Source: Candidatus Ozemibacteraceae bacterium (GTDB lineage: Bacteria; Muiribacteriota; Ozemobacteria; Ozemobacterales; Ozemobacteraceae). From it: 42,741 nt of DNA. The notes beneath the pieces were generated by a model. It was not told the DNA's origin, made no database searches, and worked only from the letters and a program-made list of their open reading frames with translations. The stretch lies in assembly GCA_937998695.1 (NCBI GenBank), contig CALLCO010000300.1, positions 1 through 42,741 on the forward strand, given 5' to 3'. Below are positions 8,669-17,935 of this stretch, one piece after another (the first letter of the stretch is position 1; every line of letters begins with the position of its first letter). The position numbers were made by a program, and so were the translations under genes.

Positions 8669-9679
8669 ATGCACAGCCGCCGATGGGTGGTGGGACTCCT
8701 GTGTCTTTTGATCCTGATCGGGGCACCGGCCCAGGGGGGAGGGATCCACGAAGCGGCCAAGATGGCCGATATCGAGCGTCTCCGAGAACTTCTGACCGGG
8801 AATCCCGCCTTGGCCAATTCGACCGTCGACTATGGAATGACTCCCACCAGCTACGGGATGACCCCCCTCCATTGGGCGGGTCGGATGGGATATCCGGATG
8901 TGGCCCGTCTGCTCCTGTCGTTCCACGCCAACGTCGATGCCCGGACCACGCGCGGGCGCACTCCCCTGCACATGGCCGCCATTCGGGGCAACCTCGAAGT
9001 GGTCCGGATCTTCCTCGATGCCGGGGCCCGGCTCGATCAGGCCGATGCCTTCGGTTCGACCCCTCTGCATTTCGCGGCCTCCCACGGTTCGCCGGCCTGT
9101 ATCGAGCTTCTGCTGGCGAGGGGGGCCCCGCCTCTGGCTCGCGATGGTCAGGGCAACACCCCGTTGCATGTCGCCGCCCTCCATGGTCGTCTCAAGGCCA
9201 TGGCCCTGCTGGCCAGTGACGCGACCGTTTTGGCGGCGACCAACCGGGATGGCGACACCCCCCTCCATCTGGCCGTCCAGGGCGGCCGGCGCACCGCCCT
9301 CGAGCTTTTGCTGCAGCGGAAAGCCGATCCCGGTGCCGCCAACCAGCGCGGCGAAACCCCTCTCCACCTGGCCGCCCGCAGTCTGGCGGCCGATCTGGTG
9401 CGAACCCTGTTGGACGCTGGAGCGGGCCTGGAACCCCGTGACCGCGACGGGGAAACCCCGCTGTTCGTGGCGGCCCGGAAGGCTTTTTGGGAGATCACCT
9501 GGCACAAGCAACGGGAAGCCAAAATTCAGAAACAGTTTCGTGAGGTTCTGGGCGCCTTCATCGAGCGTGGCGCCGACCTGCATGCCGCCGGACCGGAAGG
9601 AGGAACCCCCCTGAGCATGGCCACCTTCATTCTCGGTCGCTCCGAGGTCGAAGCCCTCCTGAAGCGACGGCCGAGGTGA
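8669..9679 (+). CDS. Secreted ankyrin-repeat protein
   Basis: Signal peptide MHSRRWVVGLLCLLILIGAPAQG and multiple G.TPLH.AA ankyrin units. Confidence 0.9.
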   Translation: MHSRRWVVGLLCLLILIGAPAQGGGIHEAAKMADIERLRELLTGNPALANSTVDYGMTPTSYGMTPLHWAGRMGYPDVARLLLSFHANVDARTTRGRTPLHMAAIRGNLEVVRIFLDAGARLDQADAFGSTPLHFAASHGSPACIELLLARGAPPLARDGQGNTPLHVAALHGRLKAMALLASDATVLAATNRDGDTPLHLAVQGGRRTALELLLQRKADPGAANQRGETPLHLAARSLAADLVRTLLDAGAGLEPRDRDGETPLFVAARKAFWEITWHKQREAKIQKQFREVLGAFIERGADLHAAGPEGGTPLSMATFILGRSEVEALLKRRPR

Positions 9680-9698
9680 CCGCGAAGACGCCGTCGGG

Positions 9699-10160
9699 AT
9701 GATCCACCGGGTCTGGCGCCTCCTGCAAAGCCGCCGGCGCGCCTTGCGCGGCGCGGCCGTGGCCGGTCTCGCGCTGGGATTCCAGGTGGTGCTGGTGGGT
9801 GGACAGGCCTGCGTCAGGACGGCCATCCTCGTCGTCCCCCCCCAGGGGTTCCAGGCCAGCCCCGAGGAGTCGTTCGCGGTTCTGGGTGCCGGCCTCGGCC
9901 GGATCCCTCTTCCCGCAGTCCAAGCGGCTTGTGATGAGCTGCGGGCCGAAGAGCGCGAGCCTGCTGGCCTCGTCCACACACGGATTCCTTTTGAGAGTCT
10001 TTGCACAACCGCCCCAAACAGTCCATTTTCAAGTATTGTCCATTCGGAGATGCCGCCCGGATCAGGGGCGCTATGTACGCGGCAAGCAAAAAGCCGATTC
10101 ATGCAACAGGCTCTTGAGATTTCTCCTAAAAAATTCCAGGGGGTCCGGCAACCGGCATGA
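9699..10160 (+). CDS. Hypothetical exported protein, probably 3'-truncated by repeat insertion
   Basis: Hydrophobic N-term GAAVAGLALGFQVVLVGGQAC; codons after ~97 are read from repeat copy B. Confidence 0.45.
   Translation: MIHRVWRLLQSRRRALRGAAVAGLALGFQVVLVGGQACVRTAILVVPPQGFQASPEESFAVLGAGLGRIPLPAVQAACDELRAEEREPAGLVHTRIPFESLCTTAPNSPFSSIVHSEMPPGSGALCTRQAKSRFMQQALEISPKKFQGVRQPA
9991..10113. repeat. Dispersed ~120-bp repeat, copy B (MITE-like, terminal inverted repeats)
   Basis: Near-identical core with 4225-4347; right end TTCATGCAACAGGCTC is the reverse complement of the left end of copy A (one mismatch). Confidence 0.75.
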
Positions 10161-11104
10161 CCAGTCGGGCCGCCCCTCGCCTCTTCCCGCAGCCCGCCAT
10201 TGTCCTTCTGGTCGTGATCCTGGCCGTGACGTGGCCTGCCTGTCGCCCGCCGGTGGGGGCGACGGTCGGCGAGACGGTGGTTTTGCCCTCGCGGGTCACC
10301 CTGGTTCCCTGGGTTCTCGACGCCGTGCGCCGGATCGTCGAGCGGGGGCTGGGCCGGACGATCTCCTTGTCGGTGCGGCCAGCCGCCGGGTTCACTCCGG
10401 ACGAACCTGGACTGGAAAGGTCCTGGCTGCTGCTCGAGGATGGGGACACCCCGCCGGTCGGACGGGCGGCGAGCGGCTTGCGCCTGTCGTTGTATTGGTT
10501 GTTGGGCGTGCGCACCGATCTGCTGACCCCGGTGGCCTCCGCCAGCCCGGCCACCCTGGACGAATTCCGGGAGATCCTGGGGCGTTTGCGTGCCCGGCCG
10601 TCTCCCGTGTTCCCCTGGTTCGAATCGCTGTATTCCCCCATGACGCTGCGCTGTTTTGAGGTGGCGTTGGCCACCGACGGCAGCGGGCAGGGATTCGCTG
10701 CCCTGCCTCCCCTCCAGCAGGCCCTTGATCAGAAGCTTCTGAACCCGTTTTCCATCGATTCCGACGAAGCCCTGGCGTTCGACGTGTTCGAAGCGGGTGA
10801 TGCCGTCTTTACCACCATGTGGGTGCCGGGGGAGGCGTTGCCGGTCGGCTCCCTGCTGCGGGGAACCCTGACCCGCGCGGTGTTCGTGCCCCTGCCCGGC
10901 CCCGAGGGGCCGGTGCCCGTCCCCCGCCTCGATTTCACTCTCTGGACCCCGGTGGGTGGTTCCCCTCCCGCCCTGGCCCCAGGCGTGGTCCTGGCCTCCG
11001 CTCCCTTCACCTCCCTCGTCCTTGACCCCCGCCTCGATGAGCGATGGATACGGTTTGCCTTCCCCCAGGCCTATGATTGCCTGGTCCAGGGCGGAGGGGA
11101 CTGA
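10157..11104 (+). CDS. Exported/lipoprotein hypothetical (possibly solute-binding-like), upstream of sensor kinase
   Basis: N-term AIVLLVVILAVTWPAC resembles a lipobox; 2 nt before the kinase start. Confidence 0.65.
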   Translation: MTSRAAPRLFPQPAIVLLVVILAVTWPACRPPVGATVGETVVLPSRVTLVPWVLDAVRRIVERGLGRTISLSVRPAAGFTPDEPGLERSWLLLEDGDTPPVGRAASGLRLSLYWLLGVRTDLLTPVASASPATLDEFREILGRLRARPSPVFPWFESLYSPMTLRCFEVALATDGSGQGFAALPPLQQALDQKLLNPFSIDSDEALAFDVFEAGDAVFTTMWVPGEALPVGSLLRGTLTRAVFVPLPGPEGPVPVPRLDFTLWTPVGGSPPALAPGVVLASAPFTSLVLDPRLDERWIRFAFPQAYDCLVQGGGD

Positions 11105-11105
11105 C

Positions 11106-13232
11106 ATGTTCATCTCCCTCCGGATCAAGATCCTGGGTTTGCTGTTTCTGCTGATCGGCGGGCTGGCCTTCGTCTTCAACGAGAGCGCCACCCGGCTGAT
11201 CTTCGAAAAGACCGAAGAGACCTTCCAGGAGCGTCTGTTCGTGCTGGTCGACTCGATCCGCTCCTATTGGGAGGCGGAACGCAACCAGGTCCTGCGGACC
11301 GCGGTCCTCTACGGCGAGTCCGAGCGGGTTGTCAACTACTCGATCTATGGGTTGTACAATCTGTTGTTGCGTGAGATGCAGCGTCTGGTCGCGGGATCCG
11401 GATTCACCGACCTGGAGATCGTCCTGAAGAACGGCACCACCCTGTCGGTCGACAGCCAGACCATCACCCGCGAATCACCCCTCAACGACAACGATCCCCG
11501 CCAGGGCTTGTCGGCCCTGTCCCTCGTCGGGCTCGACAACGGGCTCGACATGGGAGCCACCGTGCCCATCCACAAGATGGGGGAATTCATCGGTCGGTTG
11601 ACGCTGCGTCGCCTGCTCGATGACTCCCGTCTCAAACGGATGGCGCGCAACCTGCAGGCCGATGTCACCCTGGCCGTCCGTGGCAACGTCGTCGCCTCGT
11701 CGCTGACCGGAGAGGCCCGCCGCGACATGGTCGTCGAGATCTACAAACAATCGGAGAACCACCAGCGGTTCTTCTCCCTGCCCCTTGCCGGCAAGGTCCA
11801 TTCGATCGGGGTTGTCGAGGTCGGCGAGACCCAGGATCACCGGCCCATCCGGGTCTACTGCTCGCTCTCGCAGGAGAAGATGCGATCGCTGGTCGAGCAG
11901 GCTCGCGGCCAGAACCTGCAGTTGACGCTGCTCGCCCTCGTCGTCTCGATGGTTCTGGCCGCGGTCTTTTCCGAACGGGTCCTGACCGCGCGCATCCGGG
12001 CCATCCGCGACGGCGCCACCCGCATCTCGCAAGGGGATCTCGGGTTTTCGCTCTCCGAACGGCAGCGCGACGAGGTGGGCGACCTGGCCCGCTCCTTCAA
12101 CGAGATGGCCGCCAACCTGCAGGCCAACCGCGACAAGCTCGAACACTACATTCAGACCCTCGAGCAGTTGAAGAACTACATCCAGAACATCCTCGGCAGT
12201 CTCGAGACCTGCGTCATCACCTGGACGCGGACCGGCCGGATCGAAACCGCCAACGCCGCCGCCGACCGGGAACTGCAGGGGTTCTACGGCAACCTGGTCG
12301 GCCTCTCCCTCCGGCGGTTCCTGCGGCCCATGAATCAGGCGTCCCGCGGGGTGTTTTTGGCCGCTCTTCGTCGTCTGATCCGGGATGAAGAGCGGGGTCT
12401 GCCCTTCGACCTGGAGTTCGACCTCGGTCCCAACCGGGGCTTCAAGGTCATGCAGGGCCATTTTTCCTATCTGCGTGACGCCGCCGGCCAACCCCACGGG
12501 ATGGTGTTGACGCTCGACGATATCACCCAACGCCGGATCATCGAGCAGCAGTTGTATCACGCCGACAAGCTCAGCTCGATCGGGCAGCTCGCGGCCAGCG
12601 TGGCCCACGAGATCAAGAACCCGCTGGCCTCGATCAAGACTCTCGGGCAGCTGCTTCGCGAGGAGACACCTGCCTCCGACTCGCGCCGCGAGTACATCGA
12701 CGTCATCGTCTCCGAGGTCGATCGTCTGAACGGCGTGGTGGAGCAATTGCTCAAATACGCCCGCCCCGAAGGTTCCCGCTTCCGGCGGGTGCGCCTGACG
12801 GAACTGCTCGACCCCGTCATCGCCCTCGTCCACCACGAATGTGAGCGGCACCGGGTCACCCTCGAGACCGATTTCCCGGCCGATCTCGAGTTGATCGTTG
12901 ACGGGGAGAAGATCAAGCAGGTATTCTTGAACCTGATTGTCAATGCCATCCAGGCCTTTACGGCGGGTGGCCGGGTGAGGATCCGCGGGTCCGTCGACGC
13001 CAGCAGTCCCTGGACCATCCTGCAAGTCGAAGATGACGGCCCCGGTATTCCCCCCGACCATCTGCCCCGGGTCTTCGAGCCCTTCTTCACTACGAAGCAG
13101 CGCGGGACCGGGCTGGGACTGGCGATCGTCAAGAAGATCATCGACCTTCACGGCGGCAAGATCGAGGTCAAGAGCCGGGTGCACGAGGGGACCACTTTCA
13201 CCATGTATCTGCCATTCGAACGAAAGGACTGA
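11106..13232 (+). CDS. Sensor histidine kinase (periplasmic sensor, TM, HAMP, PAS-like, HisKA, HATPase)
   Basis: HAMP-like RAIRDGATRISQGDLGFSLSERQRDEVGDLARSFNEMA; H-box SVAHEIKNPLASIKTLGQLL; G-boxes DDGPGIPPDHLPRVFEPFFTTKQRGTGLGLAIVKKI. Confidence 0.93.
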   Translation: MFISLRIKILGLLFLLIGGLAFVFNESATRLIFEKTEETFQERLFVLVDSIRSYWEAERNQVLRTAVLYGESERVVNYSIYGLYNLLLREMQRLVAGSGFTDLEIVLKNGTTLSVDSQTITRESPLNDNDPRQGLSALSLVGLDNGLDMGATVPIHKMGEFIGRLTLRRLLDDSRLKRMARNLQADVTLAVRGNVVASSLTGEARRDMVVEIYKQSENHQRFFSLPLAGKVHSIGVVEVGETQDHRPIRVYCSLSQEKMRSLVEQARGQNLQLTLLALVVSMVLAAVFSERVLTARIRAIRDGATRISQGDLGFSLSERQRDEVGDLARSFNEMAANLQANRDKLEHYIQTLEQLKNYIQNILGSLETCVITWTRTGRIETANAAADRELQGFYGNLVGLSLRRFLRPMNQASRGVFLAALRRLIRDEERGLPFDLEFDLGPNRGFKVMQGHFSYLRDAAGQPHGMVLTLDDITQRRIIEQQLYHADKLSSIGQLAASVAHEIKNPLASIKTLGQLLREETPASDSRREYIDVIVSEVDRLNGVVEQLLKYARPEGSRFRRVRLTELLDPVIALVHHECERHRVTLETDFPADLELIVDGEKIKQVFLNLIVNAIQAFTAGGRVRIRGSVDASSPWTILQVEDDGPGIPPDHLPRVFEPFFTTKQRGTGLGLAIVKKIIDLHGGKIEVKSRVHEGTTFTMYLPFERKD

Positions 13233-13236
13233 CAAC

Positions 13237-14631
13237 ATGTTGTTCAAGTCCCACAACATCCTCCTGGTCGACGACGAAAAGTCGATCCTGTTCAGCCTCA
13301 AAGCCGCCCTCTCGAAGGAAGGCTATGCCGTCAAGACCGCCGAGAATCCCACCGAAGCCTTGCGGCAGATCGAACCTGGCGCTTTTCAGGTCATCATTTC
13401 CGATTACAACATGCCCTCGCTCAATGGGCTCGAGTTCCTCAAGCGGGTCAAGCAGATCGATCCGGAGGTGGTCTTCATCCTGATGACCGCCTTCGGGTCG
13501 GAGAAGCTGGCCATCGAGGCGATGAAAGAAGGGGCCTACGACTATTTCTCCAAGCCCTTCGACATCGACGAGATGCGGGTCATCGTGGCCAAGGCCTGCG
13601 AACGGTTCAGCCTCGCCTGGGAGAAGAAGAACCTCGAAGAGCGGTTTCTCGGCGAACCCGAAGCCGATCGCATCATCGGCAACTCGCCGCAGATGCAACT
13701 GGTCCGGGAACGCATCGAGCAGGTGGCCAAGAGCGACATGACCGTCCTCATCCAGGGCGAATCAGGCACGGGCAAGGAGTTGGTGGCCGAAGCCATCCAG
13801 CGGCGCAGTGTTCGGGCGTCCGGACCGTTTGTCAAGCTCAACTGTGCCGCCCTGCCCGAGAACCTCATCGAGAGCGAACTGTTCGGCTACGAGAAAGGGG
13901 CCTTCACCGGGGCGGTCGGTCGCAAGCGGGGCAAGTTCGAGGTGGCCCACGGTGGCACCATCTTCCTCGACGAGATCGGCGACATGACCCTCAACACCCA
14001 GGCCAAAGTCCTACGGGCCATTCAGGAGCGGGAAGTGGAGCGGATTGGCGGCAACGACCCGATCAAGGTCGACGTCCGCATCATCGCCGCCACGCATCGT
14101 GACCTGCGCGAGCTGATCGAGCGGAAGCAGTTCCGCGAGGACCTGTTCTATCGCATCAACGTGGTCAACGTGACCATCGCTCCTTTGCGCGACCGGGTGG
14201 AAGACATCCCCCTCCTGGTGGAGCATTTCGTGAAGGTGGCTTCACAGAAGCTGGGGCGGCCGCTCGACGGGGTCACCCCCCGTGCGATGACCGCCCTCAA
14301 GAACTTCAAGTGGCCCGGCAACGTGAGGCAGTTGCAAAACATCCTCGAGGGGGCGGCCGTTTTCGCCAAGGGCAATCAGATCGACCTCGCCAACCTGCCC
14401 GAGGAGTTGCAGCTCGGCTTCACCCCGGGCAGCACCACCGCCGGCATCGACTGGATCGCCGAGGAGATCGAGAAGGGGAAGTCCCTCGACGAGGTGGTCG
14501 CCCTGATCGAGCGCGAGATGATCATGCGCACCCTGACCGCCACCGAGGGCAACCAAACCCAGGCGGCTACCCGGCTCGGCATCAAACGCGGGACGCTGCA
14601 ATATAAGATGAAGTTGTACAATATCGTCTGA
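13237..14631 (+). CDS. NtrC-family sigma-54-dependent response regulator
   Basis: Receiver [14 protein letters not shown]...[14 protein letters not shown]+ [14 protein letters not shown] motif, LDEIGDM; Fis-type [25 protein letters not shown]. Confidence 0.95.
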   Translation: MLFKSHNILLVDDEKSILFSLKAALSKEGYAVKTAENPTEALRQIEPGAFQVIISDYNMPSLNGLEFLKRVKQIDPEVVFILMTAFGSEKLAIEAMKEGAYDYFSKPFDIDEMRVIVAKACERFSLAWEKKNLEERFLGEPEADRIIGNSPQMQLVRERIEQVAKSDMTVLIQGESGTGKELVAEAIQRRSVRASGPFVKLNCAALPENLIESELFGYEKGAFTGAVGRKRGKFEVAHGGTIFLDEIGDMTLNTQAKVLRAIQEREVERIGGNDPIKVDVRIIAATHRDLRELIERKQFREDLFYRINVVNVTIAPLRDRVEDIPLLVEHFVKVASQKLGRPLDGVTPRAMTALKNFKWPGNVRQLQNILEGAAVFAKGNQIDLANLPEELQLGFTPGSTTAGIDWIAEEIEKGKSLDEVVALIEREMIMRTLTATEGNQTQAATRLGIKRGTLQYKMKLYNIV

Positions 14632-14642
14632 GGGCGGTCCGC

Positions 14643-14668
14643 CGCCGGAGGTTCAGCCTTCTCCGGCG
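14643..14668 (+). terminator. Possible terminator-type hairpin after response regulator (no U-tract)
   Basis: Perfect 8-bp stem CGCCGGAG/CTCCGGCG, 10-nt loop, 11 nt after the stop codon. Confidence 0.4.
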
Positions 14669-14682
14669 CGCGGCCGGAGTTA

Positions 14683-14949
14683 GTATGACTACCGCAGTTT
14701 CTCAACCCCTGAAGCCGGGTTCGCCTCCAGACACCATTTCGCAGGCTCGGATCGGTGGCCTCGGGTTCGGCTCGATTCGTCGTCCGAACCTCGCAGAATC
14801 GCCATCCATGGCGATCTGCGCGGCGCGAGGCCAACCAGGCCTCGCGGGACGTCGAAGCAGCCTCTCCCTCGGACCGATCCGGCCTGCTCCATGTGTGTCT
14901 TCCGGCGAATCCGGCCCCAGGGCGGATGTTTCAAATACGGTAGTCATAT
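14683..14949. mobile_element. Foldback/MITE-like ~267-bp element with terminal inverted repeats bounded by TA; possibly a structured RNA
   Basis: Left GTATGACTACCGCAGTTT and right AAATACGGTAGTCATAT are inverted; TA at 14681-14682 and 14950-14951; long-range and local stems in between. Confidence 0.6.
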
Positions 14950-15082
14950 TAGGCCCCCGGCTGGTGGTGCCAGCGGCTCGCCACGCCGGCACGGTCTGTG
15001 CCGAGATGACCTGGGGCCCCTTCTGGCGCGCCGGGTGCCGGGGGGGAGCCTGCTGCCCGTTTCGATCGCCACCGGACGCGTG

Positions 15083-17893
15083 TTATCTGGTGGCCGGATA
15101 GTACAAAACAAAAAGTTTGTACCCAGCGGCGGCCGGTGAGGTCAGCCGGGTGAACTCCAGGTCGCCGCCGTTGCCGCCGCGGTATTCGATGACGTCGGCC
15201 CCGAACCCCTTCATGGTGAATCCCGTGGTCAACACCGGGTTCTCGTCGAAGGTCAGGTGGCGCAGGCCGGCTACCCCGGCGTAGGTGGTGCGCAGGTCGA
15301 CCTGCGGGAAAGACCAGGCGGCGGGCTGATTGCCGCTGAACGTGTCGGGCAGGCCCAGGTTGTCGAGATACAGGGCCAGACAGAAGTCGTGGAAGAAGGT
15401 TTCGAGGTTCGGGGTGGTCGGCTGGGCCAAGGGCAACACGTGGGTCTGAATGTCGTCGAACCCGATCGCCCCGTTCTTCTTCTCGAGCCGCCGGATGGCC
15501 TCGTAGCCGGCACACCGTTCGAACAGGTACTCCACGAACAGGTATGACATACCGTAGTTCTCGAGCCCTGGGTCGTCCGGCCAGTGGTTCAGCGAGACCT
15601 TGTGCGGGGCGCGTAGATACTCCACGACGTAACTGACCGGGGTCGGCATGCCCTGGGTGAACCCATACCCGGCGATCTGCTGGGCCCAGACCGAGAGCCC
15701 CTCGTCGATCCATTCGACGCCCTCGCTGCCCTTCTGGTTGTAGTACATCATGTGCTGAAGCTCGTGGGCCAGGATGCCGGAGAAGTCGTCGGGATTCGTG
15801 AGGAAGGCGTCATCCCACAGGTAGAGGATCTCCGTGCCTGCCGAATGGGCCCGGGTCGGATCTTTGTCGCGGGGGTTGAAGTAGCCGAGAATCACCAGGT
15901 TGCCCGTCGCGCCGCGGTTGATCTGGGGGGTCAACAACAGCAGGATGCGGGGCTGGCCATCGATGTCGCCTTCGGGAGGGGTGGAAGACCCGTCCCAGCA
16001 GGCGGTGGCCAGGGTGGGGTAGATCGCGTCGAACCGGGCCGCGACCTTCTCGGCATCGGAGGCGGTGACCCGGGTGTCCGTCGCCGTATCGACGTACACC
16101 AGGCAATACGTGCCGGTCGCCATCAAGGTGGCGGTGGCCAGCTGGTCGTCGGCCGGATTGCCCGGATCGCCGGTGGCGAAATTGGCCAGCCAGAACGTCG
16201 CTGACGCGGGAGCCGGGTTGGCGATGGCCGGCCGCAGCCCATCGGCGGCCAGGGCAGGCCGAACAGCGGACCCGCCCGATCTCGGGAACAGCCGGCGCAG
16301 GAGAGGGCCGACGTCGCGATAGGTCCCTCGTGTGGCCAGCGCCGCCCGTGGGCCCAGGGCCGTCGTGGGGAGCGTGGGCACGAGAACGCGGTTGTTGCCC
16401 AGGACCGAGGTCAGCGAATAGGTGAAATCACCGCCGAGATCGAGATTGGGCGACCCCGAGATGACGCTGACGAAGGCGATGCGGTCGTCGGGGCCCAGTT
16501 TCGGCAGGTGGAGGGTGCCGTTGCGCGAGACCGCTTCGAATTCGTAGATGCCGTAGGCGTCGAGGGTGGTCAGGTCCGGGTTGTAGGACGTCCAGACGAA
16601 GGATTCCTGGGTCGGGATGCCGTTCACCGAGAGCCGGATCTCGACCGACTCCCCGGCCGGCACGACGTCGGTGCCGGGGGCGAGGAAGGTGAGCCGGGTG
16701 TTGCTGAAGGTCAGGATGTCGTTCCCCTGCAGTGTGGCCCGTTCTCCGAGCAACACCTTGACCGCCGATGTGTCGGTGGTGAAGTGGCGCCCGGAGAGAG
16801 TGAGCGTCACCCCCGGCAGGGAGCGCTTGGGGCTCAGGTGGATGAGCTCGGGCGGCACCGTCACCCGGACGGTGGAGAGACCCTCGAGCTGGAACTCGTT
16901 GGTCACGAGCCGGATCTGCAGAATGCCGGTTTCCGCCCCCTGCGGCATCAGGACGGTCATCTGGCGTGGGGAGTCCACCGCGATCACCTGGCAGGCCCGC
17001 CCATTGAGGCTGACCCGGTTGAAGGCCGGCACGACGCTGAAATTGCGCCCGTACAAGGTGAGGGAGGCGCCCGGTCTTGCACTGACCGGGACAGCCTCGA
17101 GCAGTACCGGCCGGGCGATCAGCGTGACCTCCTGGGTCTCGTGCGACGATACCCCGGCGATGATGACCTTGACCGCCCCCGTTTCCACCTCGGCGGGCAG
17201 CCGGACGATGATCCGGCCGTCCAGGCCCGAATTCCAATCGATGACCGTGGCATCCTTTCCCGCCACCGTCACCCGACCCGGCCGGCTGCCGAAACCGGTG
17301 CCGATGACGGTGACCATGTCGCCGTCGGTGCCGAATCGTGGGCTCACGGCCAGGACGGCGAAATCGGGGGTGGCCGTGGCCGAACCCTGGGTCAGCAGGA
17401 AATCGACCCGCTCGGTGATCAGGCCGGCCCGGACGCGGACTCCTTCCTTGACCTGGGGTTGCAGACCGCTGGCTCGGGCGATGACCCGGTAATCCCCGGG
17501 GGGCATGGGCCCCAGGAGGTAGGCTCCGTCCGAGCCGGAGGTGGTCTGCTTGGTGACCGTCTCGATGTAGGCCTGGGAGAGGGGTACCCCGCCCGAGGCG
17601 GTGACCCGGCCGCTGATCGAACCCCAGTCGAGGTTGAGGTCCTGGCCGATGCCGCCGGAGCCGGACGTGGTCGGGTTCACTCCGCCGCACCCGGTCAGAA
17701 AGACGAGCGGCAGGAGAAACCCGTACAAAACAAAACACCCGCCGGCGGCGGTGATGGGTCGTCTGGGCACCTGGGTCCTTTGGCGTCCCTGCGTGTGAAC
17801 TGGAAGTTCGTGAGCTTTCCAGCAGAAATTGTGCCAGAGGGTGGAGAGGCTGTCAAGTTTGTTGACGAACGTGCCGAAGAGAGGGTGAGGCAT
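15083..17893 (-). CDS. Lipoprotein with carboxypeptidase-regulatory-like and IPT/TIG repeats and an HExxH metalloprotease domain (M30/hyicolysin-like)
   Basis: Lipobox LVFLTGCGG; repeated VSPRFGTDGDMVTVIGTGFGSRPGRVTVAG-type units; ILAHELQHMMYYNQKGSEGVEWIDEGLSVWAQQ. Confidence 0.8.
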   Translation of the reverse strand: MPHPLFGTFVNKLDSLSTLWHNFCWKAHELPVHTQGRQRTQVPRRPITAAGGCFVLYGFLLPLVFLTGCGGVNPTTSGSGGIGQDLNLDWGSISGRVTASGGVPLSQAYIETVTKQTTSGSDGAYLLGPMPPGDYRVIARASGLQPQVKEGVRVRAGLITERVDFLLTQGSATATPDFAVLAVSPRFGTDGDMVTVIGTGFGSRPGRVTVAGKDATVIDWNSGLDGRIIVRLPAEVETGAVKVIIAGVSSHETQEVTLIARPVLLEAVPVSARPGASLTLYGRNFSVVPAFNRVSLNGRACQVIAVDSPRQMTVLMPQGAETGILQIRLVTNEFQLEGLSTVRVTVPPELIHLSPKRSLPGVTLTLSGRHFTTDTSAVKVLLGERATLQGNDILTFSNTRLTFLAPGTDVVPAGESVEIRLSVNGIPTQESFVWTSYNPDLTTLDAYGIYEFEAVSRNGTLHLPKLGPDDRIAFVSVISGSPNLDLGGDFTYSLTSVLGNNRVLVPTLPTTALGPRAALATRGTYRDVGPLLRRLFPRSGGSAVRPALAADGLRPAIANPAPASATFWLANFATGDPGNPADDQLATATLMATGTYCLVYVDTATDTRVTASDAEKVAARFDAIYPTLATACWDGSSTPPEGDIDGQPRILLLLTPQINRGATGNLVILGYFNPRDKDPTRAHSAGTEILYLWDDAFLTNPDDFSGILAHELQHMMYYNQKGSEGVEWIDEGLSVWAQQIAGYGFTQGMPTPVSYVVEYLRAPHKVSLNHWPDDPGLENYGMSYLFVEYLFERCAGYEAIRRLEKKNGAIGFDDIQTHVLPLAQPTTPNLETFFHDFCLALYLDNLGLPDTFSGNQPAAWSFPQVDLRTTYAGVAGLRHLTFDENPVLTTGFTMKGFGADVIEYRGGNGGDLEFTRLTSPAAAGYKLFVLYYPATR

Positions 17894-17935
17894 ATTGTCG
17901 ATTCGTCAGGTGTTCGGACAGTTAGGAGACTTCCT

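Noticed and set aside
8462-11191. 909-aa minus-strand ORF across the ankyrin and lipoprotein genes
   Set aside because: Antisense to ankyrin repeats; its apparent repeats are the complement of ankyrin codons.
14685-15101. 138-aa ORF and overlapping small ORFs in the convergent intergenic region
   Set aside because: Several overlapping frames exist on both strands with no domain; the sequence is better explained by base-pairing of the foldback element.
15102-17736. 13-bp direct repeat gtacaaaacaaaa near both ends of the metalloprotease gene
   Set aside because: Both copies encode FVLY within the same gene (N-terminal leader and C-terminus); too short to distinguish from chance and with no further homology.
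16508-17935. 476-codon N-terminal extension of the 2280-aa plus-strand ORF
   Set aside because: It is antisense to the clearly coding metalloprotease lipoprotein; ATG 17936 with a hydrophobic export segment is the plausible start.
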